A stretch of DNA of 64,000 nucleotides from JACCTI01 sp038237435. GTDB lineage: Bacteria > Verrucomicrobiota > Verrucomicrobiia > Chthoniobacterales > UBA10450. Positions 1 to 8,306 of the stretch are shown here, in pieces. The position numbers and the translations under genes were made by a program. The stretch covers positions 68,287 to 132,286 of the forward strand of contig JBBRYT010000011.1 of assembly GCA_038237435.1 (NCBI GenBank), given 5' to 3'. Position 1 is the stretch's first letter. Every line of letters begins with the position of its first letter. The notes beneath the pieces are model-generated. The model saw nothing but the letters and a program-made list of their open reading frames with translations. It had not been told where the DNA came from and did no database searches.

Positions 1-1
1 G

Positions 2-355
2 GCAGGGGGCAGGTATAACCTGTCGTTCTGGCTGGCTAATGACGTCGCCCGTCCTACTAATACTTTTCAAGTCATGTTCGGGAGCACCCTAGTTTTTGCA
101 ACGCCCCTAATGTCTCCTCCTTTCCCCGGCGACGGCGTTTACAGGCTGTTCGGATTTTCCAACCTCTTGGCGACCGGCACCTCGACTCTGTTGCAATTTC
201 AATTTCAGCACGATCAAGATTTTTGGCGCTTGGACGATATCTCTGTTCTCCTTCCAGAGGGCGGCGCGCCATTATGGTTAGCTATTCCGCTTTTGGGTGG
301 GCTCTGCCTAATACATGCCCGTTTCGGACGGAATCGGGCGACCTCGCTTTCGTAA
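2..355 (+). CDS. Secreted protein with C-terminal anchor-like tail (5' partial)
   Basis: The reading frame is open from base 2, so the N-terminus lies outside the window and the visible 117 residues are the C-terminal end. The visible part begins with a beta-sandwich-like stretch (YNLSFWLAND...) of the kind found in extracellular PEP-CTERM-type proteins. It ends with LPEGGAP, a hydrophobic segment (LWLAIPLLGGLCLI) and a basic tail (HARFGRNR). That tripartite tail resembles the PEP-CTERM/VPDSG-CTERM sorting signals processed by exosortase-type systems, which would make this a surface or exported protein. The substrate and function are not recognisable. The tail assignment rests on architecture only; no exosortase gene is visible in the window. 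Confidence 0.6.
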   Translation, partial: AGGRYNLSFWLANDVARPTNTFQVMFGSTLVFATPLMSPPFPGDGVYRLFGFSNLLATGTSTLLQFQFQHDQDFWRLDDISVLLPEGGAPLWLAIPLLGGLCLIHARFGRNRATSLS

Positions 356-500
356 ATCGCGGACTGTACCGCGTTTCACGGCCCGAGTCCGTTCCACGTT
401 CTCCCAAGGTATCCCGTTTCCTTTTTGGACAATACGTTGGTATTACCGAAGCCGGGCGACGACCGTGTTCCTTTCGTCTTGGCTGAGCCCCGACAGTTAC

Positions 501-1583
501 ATGGCGTTCGATCGATTTTGTAGGTTCGTCTTCTTAATCTGCGTTCTCGGTTTCATCGCGAAACCGTGCCGGGCCACTGTAATTTACGACAACGGACGCC
601 CGCTTTCTTACACCGACCCGAATACCGTTACCGGTTGGGAAATGACCCACTATATTCAGGCGAATAATTTTTTCCTGACTAACCCCTCCCGCTTGGAGAC
701 TCTTGTTTTCTGGGATTTGGAGCAGCCAGGTTATTTCGCTGGCTCAATTGTTTGGCAAATCTATTCCGACAACGGCGAAGGGACGCCCGGGCCGCTGATC
801 GTTAGCGGAACCTCGCGGAACCTCAGTCACTCCGCGACTGGTTTCGCGGCGTTCGGGAACTTTCGCGAGAATATTACCAGCTTCGAACTGGGTCCGCTTT
901 CGCTGCCGACCGGCAGTTACTGGCTCGCGATGCACAACGGCGATCTCTTCAACGGGTCGACCGGAACGTACCAAGATTGGAATTTTTATTGGGAGGCTAC
1001 TCGCAATATCACCGCGGCACCCCCTCTAAAGAAAATCGCGCCCTATGACGGCCCGTGGTTTTTGCTAACTAACCCGAAAGATGGGGCTTTTCAGATCAGC
1101 GGCGTCGCCTCCTCTGGTGTGCCCATCGTCACAATGGACGGCGGCACCGCGCAAATCAGTTTTGCGACCACGGCCGGTTTCCACTATCGGGTTGAGTTTA
1201 AGGAGGGTCTCGTTAACGCAGCCTGGACTGCGCTACCCGGCGCGGAGAATCTCGCCGGTAACGGCAGCGTGATTCAGTTGATTGACGGGGCTCTCGGAAA
1301 TCGAGCCCACCGGTTTTACCGGGTGACGCTTCCTTACAACGGAATCGGCATACCCGTGATATCGGACTTTGGGTTAACCAACGGTTTGCCGCAAATCAGC
1401 TTCACGACAGCCGCGGGTTATTTCTATCAGGTGCAATACAAGAATGAACTGAGCGATCTTTGGTGGGCGCCAGTGGCAGGAGTGGAAACAATCGTCGGAA
1501 CAGGGGGGATTATTTCCCTGAGTGACTCCGATCCAAACCTCACTGCGTATCCCCGTCGGTTTTATCGCGCCGTCCTACGTTAA
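501..1583 (+). CDS. Secreted protein with two tandem C-terminal modules
   Basis: ATG 501 is preferred over the in-frame ATG at 315 because it places a clear signal peptide (MAFDRFCRFVFLICVLGFIA, cleavage near CRA) at the N-terminus; mature protein begins near TVIYDNG. Residues about 30-240 form a domain shared with the next gene (YDNG..., WEMTHYIQANNF, GSYWLAMHNG). The C-terminus carries two repeats of about 70 residues, each with PQISF/AQISF-TTAG, a Y-V-E/Q-Y/F-K motif, a W-x-P/L-x-x-G-x-E motif and a final R-F-Y-R. The same C-terminal module recurs in the proteins at 1689 and 53832, so it is probably a lineage-specific extracellular domain. Function is unknown. Confidence 0.75.
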   Translation: MAFDRFCRFVFLICVLGFIAKPCRATVIYDNGRPLSYTDPNTVTGWEMTHYIQANNFFLTNPSRLETLVFWDLEQPGYFAGSIVWQIYSDNGEGTPGPLIVSGTSRNLSHSATGFAAFGNFRENITSFELGPLSLPTGSYWLAMHNGDLFNGSTGTYQDWNFYWEATRNITAAPPLKKIAPYDGPWFLLTNPKDGAFQISGVASSGVPIVTMDGGTAQISFATTAGFHYRVEFKEGLVNAAWTALPGAENLAGNGSVIQLIDGALGNRAHRFYRVTLPYNGIGIPVISDFGLTNGLPQISFTTAAGYFYQVQYKNELSDLWWAPVAGVETIVGTGGIISLSDSDPNLTAYPRRFYRAVLR

Positions 1584-1688
1584 CAGCAAAGATTTACGCG
1601 TCGCTTACCGAAAAAGTTGCTCGCGTGCAACTCGCTTAATACTGTAGCCTATGTTGTCGTTTTACGCCCCACCTCGGAACCGTTAGTC

Positions 1689-2549
1689 GTGGTATTCTTC
1701 TTAAAATCTAAGCCATTTGCCCTGCGATTAGCATGCGGCGCAGTCCTCGCCTTTTTCCAGCCTATCAATGCTATCGCTGATAATGTATACGATAACGGTC
1801 CACCGTATCGCCCTTCTCCGCCTGACCACGCGGTTGGGATGGAAATGACCGCCTTTATTCAGGCTGACGATTTCACTCTAGCAAGACCAGCCCGTCTTGA
1901 GGGTATTACCTTTTCGGATTTGGAAAGGGGTAATAATTTCCAAGGCGTTATCCTTGTGCGAATTTATTCGAACGCGTCCGACGATACTCCTGGGGCGCAG
2001 CTTTACGAGAACCTCTCTACAAGTGTTAATCACGTCGCCCCGGTTCCCGCCTTTGTTGATCCTCCACTAACAGAATACATAAACACGGTCGGGATAACGG
2101 CAGTGGATCTTCCCGCGGGCACCTACTGGCTTGCTTTGCACAACGGTCCCCTTTCCAACGGCACAAAGAGCTATTTTTACTGGGAACAAGCAGCGGGGGC
2201 CGGGCCGCGAGCAAGCGAACTCAAGTTCGGCCCGGGCTTCCAAGGACCTTGGATTTCCAACTCTACGTCGGATTTCCCGAACGCGGAACTCGTTTTCCAA
2301 CTCACTGGCGTCGCGGCTCCGCAGATCACGGCCGTCTCGCGCAGCAACGGCCGACCCCAAATCAGTTTCACAACGAGTGTAAGCCGCTATTACCGCGTCG
2401 AATACAAGGATGCCCTAAGCGATCCGTCATGGACGCCCGTCTCGGGCGCCGAATCGATCTCGGGCACAGGAAATCCCGTACAAGTGACGGATCCTGATCC
2501 GAACGTCGGAAATCTGCCCCATCGCTTCTACCATGCCATCTTGTTATAG
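1689..2549 (+). CDS. Secreted paralogue of the preceding protein
   Basis: This is a tandem paralogue of the upstream gene. Both share the YDNG...EMTAFIQADDFTL N-terminal domain, the LPAGTYWLALHNGPLSNGT motif and the C-terminal module ending H-R-F-Y, of which this one has a single copy. The frame is open from a TTG at 1617, but GTG 1689 gives a compact signal peptide (MVFFLKSKPFALRLACGAVL, then AFFQPINAIA before DNVYDNG), so it is the more likely start; the exact start is uncertain. The product is probably secreted and of unknown function. Unlike most genes further on, it has no copy of the GCCTAACGAG motif. Confidence 0.7.
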   Translation: MVFFLKSKPFALRLACGAVLAFFQPINAIADNVYDNGPPYRPSPPDHAVGMEMTAFIQADDFTLARPARLEGITFSDLERGNNFQGVILVRIYSNASDDTPGAQLYENLSTSVNHVAPVPAFVDPPLTEYINTVGITAVDLPAGTYWLALHNGPLSNGTKSYFYWEQAAGAGPRASELKFGPGFQGPWISNSTSDFPNAELVFQLTGVAAPQITAVSRSNGRPQISFTTSVSRYYRVEYKDALSDPSWTPVSGAESISGTGNPVQVTDPDPNVGNLPHRFYHAILL

Positions 2550-2629
2550 GGTGAAGAAATTCATATTTCCAAAAACAATGCTTGTCCTAACCAGACTTTT
2601 CCCGTAGAAAAGCACAACCTCCAGTTCCT

Positions 2630-2929
2630 ATGAAAACATTTCGCGATATCAATTTTCGGTTGCAAAAGAATTTGCGCACACCAGCTGCGTTTTTAGTAGT
2701 AGCTGCCTTCGCGGCATTGTTCTGGATTTCGACTAGCAGCAATGGTTTAGCGGGAGCTCCTTGCACCCAGTGCCAGGTTTGTCACAAAAAGGTGCAGACC
2801 TTGTGCCTATCCTGCGCGAGTTCGGATTATGACCGACATCTCGATCACGGCGACCCACCCCGTGCCTGTAGCGCTACCCGGACGTCGAATCCGCCCGCGA
2901 CCGCACCGATCGATAGGCAAGCTCTCTAA
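2630..2929 (+). CDS. Small secreted Cys-rich protein with CxxCH
   Basis: A 99-residue protein starting at ATG 2630. It has a basic N-terminus and one hydrophobic segment (about residues 19-42), consistent with a signal peptide or membrane anchor. The mature part is rich in Cys: CTQCQVCHK, then TLCLSC, then RHLDHGD...RAC. CQVCH formally matches the haem-c CxxCH motif, but the neighbouring CxxC pairs could equally bind a metal. The HLDHGD...C ending resembles a short HLAHGD-x-G-x-C motif seen in many secreted bacterial proteins (from memory). No pathway partner is adjacent. Function is unknown. Confidence 0.5.
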   Translation: MKTFRDINFRLQKNLRTPAAFLVVAAFAALFWISTSSNGLAGAPCTQCQVCHKKVQTLCLSCASSDYDRHLDHGDPPRACSATRTSNPPATAPIDRQAL

Positions 2930-3009
2930 TCGGACGCGTCAACAGCCATCGGGTAAAAGGGCGGGCTGATGCTGCTCCTCAGAGAGCGGCGTCCTAGCAA
3001 ACCGCGGAA

Positions 3010-4797
3010 TTGCTTGTGACGCGATCGTGGCCTTTCCGTGTCAGCGGATTCGCCACAGGAGTGTTAGTCGCCGGTGCACTTGCGTTTCTCCAAAGTCTCA
3101 ACGACGAAAAGGATCTTTTCTCCTGTCTTTGCGCTGTCGGCGTAATTGCGGTTGCGGCCCTGGTTGCTCTCGGCCTTCCCAGTGTCCCAAAGTCGAGGCC
3201 CGACTTCCTCTGCCTCTGCGCTAGCGGCGTCTTTTTCTCGTACGTTATCATACGCGGAGCGACTTCACCGGTTAACCATGTCGCGCGCATGGACCTATAT
3301 TGCGTGCTGGGCGGACTGACCCTCTACGGGATTATTCTCACGGCCTATGCTTCTTCAACTCGGCGCATCGCACTGATCTTGGGCTTGCTTGCGTTCGCCA
3401 CCGTGCATGTCCTCGTTAGTGTAGTGCAATTCGGAATAGGTAGGAACTATGACCTGCTCTTTCCATTACTTGCCGGCGTTGCGCACAATCCTCGCGCTGC
3501 CGGTCTCTTCATTGATCCAGACCATCTAGCTGGTCTCCTAGAAGTTCTTGGTGTGCTCGGTTTGAGTATCACCGCCTGGAGCCGATGGCCGAACTGGATG
3601 CGAGTCGTTTTTGGTTACCTCACCGCCGTCTGCTATTTCGGACTGATCTTAACTGGAAGCCGCGGGGGCTATCTTAGTGCTGCGACCAGCCTCATTCTTT
3701 TTTGTGTGCTCAGCTTTGTTACTCTGCATGCGGCTAGCCTTACTCACGTGGCAAAATTTGGCGGAAGCGGTCTGTTTCTCTTCGGGCTAGTCCTTTTCGC
3801 CTCTTGGTTTTTCATCCAACAAAACGCTGGCTTGCAAAAGCAAATGAACGCCGTCTTCACGCCGGATCAGGGACGTTTGGATCTCTGGCAGGCGGCAATC
3901 GAGCAGTGGAAGCTACGTCCCATCGTTGGTACTGGGAGCGGCACCTATCTTTATTACGGACGCGAATTTCGTGCACCGCAAATGCAAGAGGATGCAATCG
4001 ACGTGCATAATGACTATCTCAATCTCCTTTGCGAGTATGGATTGGTCGGAATGGCCGGCTTCTTTTTCTTCTTTGGCACGCACCTTTATCGCGGGCTAAG
4101 AGCCTTTGCCCACCTCGGTCCAAAGCGCATCGCTAGTGGTAGCTCTCTGCGCAGCGATCGTCTGGCCCTAACTATCGGCGGGCTCTGTGCTATCGCCGCC
4201 TACGTAGTGCATTCGATGGTCGACTTCAATTTTCACATCCCAGCAAATGCCTTTCTCTTCGGCATCGTTTTTGGTTTGCTGGCTAATCCCGACATACGAA
4301 CGGTAACTCGGGAAACTCCCGTCATTCCCCTTAGACCTTGCCTTATCGGGTTAGCTATAATTGGACTCCTACAATGCGCTCGTCTTCTTCCGGGCGAATA
4401 TTTTGCAAATAGCGCTCGCGATGCCTTGTATAACGACAACCCCTCTGCGGCCATCGACTTAGCCGAAAAAGCCCTGGCTAAGGAAAAGCAGAATCCAAAC
4501 ATCTACTTTTATCTTGGCCGGGCTTTAGTCGCGTTAGGCAACAGTGGCGATCGAAGGCCTGATCGCACCGCCCTTTTTGAGCGCGCGCTTCAAGCCTTTG
4601 AACAAGCCCGTCATCTCGCCCCGCTCGATGAAACATACCCATTAGAAATGGCTCGCGTCTACGATAGACTTGGACGCTTCGGCGAAGCCGAAGCGATGTT
4701 TACTATCGCGCGGGAACGGGACCCGCGCTCCGGCACCGTGGATGAACTCTACCAACTTCACCGCCAACTAGCGAACGGAGCTTCAACTACTCGTTAG
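3010..4797 (+). CDS. O-antigen ligase-like membrane protein with TPR tail
   Basis: A 595-residue polytopic membrane protein of the Wzy/WaaL O-antigen ligase type. Evidence: about ten hydrophobic segments in residues 1-460; HNPRAAGLFIDPDHLAGLLE in the periplasmic-loop position where the family has a conserved N-x-x-H/N region; LTGSRGGYLS; and the RLDLWQAAIEQW...PIVGTGSGTY...HNDYLNLLCEYGLVG signature. Residues about 470-590 are soluble and contain TPR-like helices (PNIYFYLGRALVALGN, TYPLEMARVYDRLGRF). Such proteins polymerise or transfer surface glycans at the membrane. TTG 3010 or GTG 3016 is the start; a stop at 2995 limits it. The final codons ACT CGT TAG overlap a one-mismatch copy of the iterated motif (4790-4799). 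Confidence 0.8.
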   Translation: MLVTRSWPFRVSGFATGVLVAGALAFLQSLNDEKDLFSCLCAVGVIAVAALVALGLPSVPKSRPDFLCLCASGVFFSYVIIRGATSPVNHVARMDLYCVLGGLTLYGIILTAYASSTRRIALILGLLAFATVHVLVSVVQFGIGRNYDLLFPLLAGVAHNPRAAGLFIDPDHLAGLLEVLGVLGLSITAWSRWPNWMRVVFGYLTAVCYFGLILTGSRGGYLSAATSLILFCVLSFVTLHAASLTHVAKFGGSGLFLFGLVLFASWFFIQQNAGLQKQMNAVFTPDQGRLDLWQAAIEQWKLRPIVGTGSGTYLYYGREFRAPQMQEDAIDVHNDYLNLLCEYGLVGMAGFFFFFGTHLYRGLRAFAHLGPKRIASGSSLRSDRLALTIGGLCAIAAYVVHSMVDFNFHIPANAFLFGIVFGLLANPDIRTVTRETPVIPLRPCLIGLAIIGLLQCARLLPGEYFANSARDALYNDNPSAAIDLAEKALAKEKQNPNIYFYLGRALVALGNSGDRRPDRTALFERALQAFEQARHLAPLDETYPLEMARVYDRLGRFGEAEAMFTIARERDPRSGTVDELYQLHRQLANGASTTR

Positions 4798-4813
4798 GTA
4801 CTTTAGCTGGTTA

Positions 4814-6349
4814 CTAGACCCACAACGTGCGATCAAAGGTTCTGTATTGGATAGCTTCGCTGACATGGTCGGGTCCGATGTCTTTTGCTTCAGCTAGGTC
4901 GGCGATAGTGCGCGAGACTTTGAGGATGCGATCGTAGGCCCGGGCACTTAGATTCAATTCCGTCATTGCGACCCGAATCAGTTCCTGTGATTCTTCGCTT
5001 AAGGAGCAGTATTGTTTAATCTGCCGCGGTCCCATGCGCGCGTTGCAGTTTATCTTCGCATGGGAACGAAAGCGCGCCTGCTGATGTTCGCGGGCCAGGA
5101 TAACTCGTTCGCGAATCGCCGCAGAAGGTTCCTCCGAGCGTGTACTCGAGATATCGCGAAATTCTACCGCCGGCACTTCGATGTGCAGATCTATCCGATC
5201 AAGTAAGGGCCCGGAAATGCGTTGGCGATAACGTTGCACTTGAATCGGACTGCAACGGCACTCGCGTTTCAGATCTCCGAAGTAACCACAAGGACAAGGA
5301 TTCATTGCCGCCACTAACATGAATTCTGATGGAAAGGTTACGCTGCCGGCCGCGCGGGAGACGGTAACACAACCATCCTCGAGCGGTTGCCGCAGTACTT
5401 CCAAAGTCGAGCGTCTGAATTCCGGAAGCTCATCCAAGAATAGCACACCGTGATGCGCGAGACTTACCTCGCCAGGCGAGGGATTAGCAGTTCCGCCTAG
5501 CAAGCCGACGTCGGAAATGGTGTGATGCGGCGATCGAAACGGCCGCGTCGAAACAAACGCTTTTTCCGGCGTCAGCATTCCGGCGATCGAATGAATCTTG
5601 GTACTTTCGATCGCCTCTTCTAGCGACATCGGTGGAATGATGGTCGCGATGCGCTTCGACAACATCGACTTCCCCGAACCAGGAGGCCCGATCATCAGCA
5701 AATTATGACCACCCGCGACTGCTACCTCTATCGCGCGCTTTACATGTCCCTGTCCTTTTACGTCGCTAAAATCAACTTCGTAGTCTTGATGCTTGGCGAA
5801 GAAGTCCGTGAGATCGCCGCGCGTTGGTTGCAACTGCACTTCGCCGCGAATAAATGCAAAGGTCTGTCGCAAGTTCTGCACGCCATAGATCGCAATACCG
5901 GAGACCATCGCTGCCTCCCGCGCATTCATCTCCGGAACAAAGAGCGCGAGCTTTCCGCGTTTACGCGCTTCAATCGCCGCCGGTAAGACTCCGCGCACTG
6001 ATCGGACGGCGCCACTTAGGGCGAGTTCGCCGAGAAAACTATACTTCTCCAGAATCGGATCCTCGAATTCTTCCGCCGCGGCGACCATACCGAGAGCGAT
6101 CGGCAGATCGAAACTGGGTCCTTCTTTTTTGATATCGGCCGGAGCGAGATTGATCGTCGTGCGTCCGCGTGGCCAATGATAGCCGCTGTTGCTGATCGCG
6201 GTGGTGACACGATCCTGACTTTCCTTCACCGCCGTATCCGGCAAACCAACGATCACAATCTTCGGATCACCGCGCGCGGCGTTTACTTCGATTTCAACTT
6301 CGTAGGCATCGATGCCATAGACCGCCGCCGAATAAATCTTCGCTAGCAT
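4814..6349 (-). CDS. comM: YifB/ComM family AAA ATPase (Mg-chelatase-like)
   Basis: A 511-residue protein with the full YifB/ComM architecture. The N-terminal S5/Lon-protease-like fold is MLAKIYSAAVYGIDAYEVEI...GLPDTAVKESQDRV. The AAA+ core has Walker A GPPGSGKSM (about residue 220) and Walker B LFLDELPEF. The zinc-finger-like MNPCPCGYFGDLKRECRC follows, and the C-terminal Mg-chelatase helical domain ends the protein. In Haemophilus and Vibrio, ComM is a hexameric helicase that extends branch migration during natural transformation. Presence here, with a pilus operon and an uptake-sequence-like repeat, is consistent with competence, although YifB also occurs in non-competent bacteria. It is divergent from the hydrolase gene that begins near 6362-6389. 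Confidence 0.93.
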   Translation of the reverse strand: MLAKIYSAAVYGIDAYEVEIEVNAARGDPKIVIVGLPDTAVKESQDRVTTAISNSGYHWPRGRTTINLAPADIKKEGPSFDLPIALGMVAAAEEFEDPILEKYSFLGELALSGAVRSVRGVLPAAIEARKRGKLALFVPEMNAREAAMVSGIAIYGVQNLRQTFAFIRGEVQLQPTRGDLTDFFAKHQDYEVDFSDVKGQGHVKRAIEVAVAGGHNLLMIGPPGSGKSMLSKRIATIIPPMSLEEAIESTKIHSIAGMLTPEKAFVSTRPFRSPHHTISDVGLLGGTANPSPGEVSLAHHGVLFLDELPEFRRSTLEVLRQPLEDGCVTVSRAAGSVTFPSEFMLVAAMNPCPCGYFGDLKRECRCSPIQVQRYRQRISGPLLDRIDLHIEVPAVEFRDISSTRSEEPSAAIRERVILAREHQQARFRSHAKINCNARMGPRQIKQYCSLSEESQELIRVAMTELNLSARAYDRILKVSRTIADLAEAKDIGPDHVSEAIQYRTFDRTLWV

Positions 6350-6388
6350 CGCGCAGCCAAGTTGTCAGAGAACGTTTCACAGGAAAAG

Positions 6389-6997
6389 ATGCAAAGGGTG
6401 AACAATCCGCTCTTTCTTTTTGCGCCAGGCGCAGGTGCGCCATCAATCCATCGCTGGATGCAGCATTGGAAGGGCTTGCTCGAAACCATTGGGCCCACGC
6501 ATACCTTCGACTATGATTATATGCGCTCAGGTTCGCGCCGGCCAGATCCGTTGCCGATTTTGATCGCAGCCCATCGCGCGGCGCTGTCGCAAGCGCGCGA
6601 AATGCACCAAGGTCCGATTGTTCTCATCGGTAAAAGTATGGGCGGACGAATTGGTTGCCACGTCTCGTTAAACGAAAAAATCGCCACGCTCATTTGTCTG
6701 GGCTATCCCCTCTGTGGCGGCGGAGATCCCAATAAATTACGCGACAAAATTCTGCGTGAGATCAGCGCGCCGATTCTTTTTGTGCAGGGCACACGCGATT
6801 CACTTTGCCCTCTGGATTTGCTTAAAAAGGTGCGAAAAGAGATGCGCGCTCCTAACGAGTTGTTCGTGGTCGAAGGCGGCGATCACTCGCTCGCTGTCAT
6901 CAAAAAACAGCTCATGGCCGCCAAAGAGACGCAAGCCGACGTTGATGCTCGAATTCTACGCGCGGTGAATCTCTTTCTCGCGGGGCAGGTGAGCTAG
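6389..6997 (+). CDS. Alpha/beta hydrolase, KANL3/TEX30-like
   Basis: About 202 residues with the compact alpha/beta hydrolase fold of the KANL3/TEX30-like family. It has an oxyanion-type FAPGAGAPS near the N-terminus, a nucleophile elbow GKSMGG (G-x-S-x-G) and a late His in GGDHSL, with an Asp in GTRDSLCP. ATG 6389 is chosen because an AGGAAAAG Shine-Dalgarno-like stretch lies just upstream; the frame can be extended to TTG 6362. The substrate is unknown. The 3' end overlaps the convergent gene tail-to-tail, the two stops sharing CTAG at 6994-6997. A copy CCTAACGAG of the iterated motif at 6851 encodes PNE. Confidence 0.8.
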   Translation: MQRVNNPLFLFAPGAGAPSIHRWMQHWKGLLETIGPTHTFDYDYMRSGSRRPDPLPILIAAHRAALSQAREMHQGPIVLIGKSMGGRIGCHVSLNEKIATLICLGYPLCGGGDPNKLRDKILREISAPILFVQGTRDSLCPLDLLKKVRKEMRAPNELFVVEGGDHSLAVIKKQLMAAKETQADVDARILRAVNLFLAGQVS

Positions 6998-8232
6998 AAA
7001 TTCTCTCCGCGTTTCTCGTAAGAGAGCAACCCCTCTGCACGGACGGCTTCGTAATCCTGCAAAGCGTTCGCTATTAAGGACGGCGGCAATGCATGAGCAG
7101 AGAGTACGCTCGCGCCTTTCTTCTTTCCGATTGCCTCCAGAAATTCCAGGATCTGATGAGCTTCCGGTTGACCTGAAATCACCAGCCCCCAAACGGCTAA
7201 AGTCGTCAGCTGCGCATTCCGATACGCAGGCGAATCGTCAAAAGGTGATTGCCACTTCAATCCGCGTCGGTCCCAAGCGTCTGAGTCGACGCTTTTTTCG
7301 AGATACTCCAAGGCCGTTTTATCCCCGCTGTTTGCCAAATATCCCAATCCAAGCAACGCAGCCTTCTTCGCGCGATATTCGCTCGCACTCAACTTGCCTT
7401 CACCGCGCTCGAAGACCCCGATTGCTTCGCCGGCGATCCCCGCGTTTCTACCAACTATGCAAAGCGTCGTGATAATGTTTGCACGATGCCGCGCCTCTTT
7501 CGGATCCTTCAGCATCTTAAGAAGAGTCGGCACAACTTCCTGGGGATACTTCGTCGCAAGCTCATAAGGCACGCCGTGAATGTAGATATGCCTAACGAAT
7601 GCTTCGATGTCCGTCGGCGCGGACGGTGTTGGGCTATTATTGTCGACCGGAGGCGATGACGCAGGCGTCGCGGACGGAGACGCGTAAGGAAAATAATCGC
7701 ATTCCCATGCGAGCACTCGGCGATTCGTATCCCAGAGCGCGGGATACATCAGCGCGTTAGCGTTGTTGCGATGATGCAGGCCTTGAGTGTGCCCGTATTC
7801 ATGCGCCCAAAGAATTCCCTCCAAACTTTCGAAATCGCGCACGACCACCATGCAGTTCGCAGAGGTGCTCGCGCAACCGTGGAAGTCGCCCGGAACCATG
7901 CACCAGTTGATCTCGCGCACGACGTGGACATTTCCGCGTTCCGCACAAACTTCAGCGAAGTCGCTGGTGTCATTGATTGCACCGATTCCATCAAAGCTGC
8001 TAACCGGCCCGCTCCGGCGAAAATCGACGTCGCATGAAACATCGTCCGTGCCGTCTTTCTTCAGGAGGAGAGCGTGAGCATCGGCAAAAATCTGGTCGGC
8101 TCGTTGCTCGCTGATTGTGACTCCGACATGGCGGCTGATCACCATGTTGATTTGTGCCCAAGCCAACGGCGCGAGGAGGAAGGGTAAACTCGACCCAACC
8201 GCAATCAACAAACCAGCCGCTGTTCGTCGCAT
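6994..8232 (-). CDS. Secreted metzincin-like metallopeptidase with HEAT-like tail
   Basis: A 412-residue exported protein with an N-terminal signal peptide (MRRTAAGLLIAVGSSLPFLL, then APLAWA). Residues 144-154 contain the complete zinc-binding motif HExxHxxGxxH (HEYGHTQGLHH), followed by a Met-turn-like NALMYP, which places the catalytic half with the metzincins. There are six or more Cys between residues 67 and 127, so disulfides are likely. A Pro/Ser-rich linker (about 190-215) leads to a C-terminal region of helical repeats resembling HEAT repeats (TLLKMLKDPKEARHRANIIT; KKAALLGLGYLA). The peptidase assignment is firm on motif; the substrate is unknown. Confidence 0.8.
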   Translation of the reverse strand: MRRTAAGLLIAVGSSLPFLLAPLAWAQINMVISRHVGVTISEQRADQIFADAHALLLKKDGTDDVSCDVDFRRSGPVSSFDGIGAINDTSDFAEVCAERGNVHVVREINWCMVPGDFHGCASTSANCMVVVRDFESLEGILWAHEYGHTQGLHHRNNANALMYPALWDTNRRVLAWECDYFPYASPSATPASSPPVDNNSPTPSAPTDIEAFVRHIYIHGVPYELATKYPQEVVPTLLKMLKDPKEARHRANIITTLCIVGRNAGIAGEAIGVFERGEGKLSASEYRAKKAALLGLGYLANSGDKTALEYLEKSVDSDAWDRRGLKWQSPFDDSPAYRNAQLTTLAVWGLVISGQPEAHQILEFLEAIGKKKGASVLSAHALPPSLIANALQDYEAVRAEGLLSYEKRGENF

Positions 8233-8306
8233 CGTTCCAGTAACCGCCTTATACCTTCTAGTCCTTCAGTCGCGCGCATGTAAAGTGGTGAGGAACGGGA
8301 TCTGAA

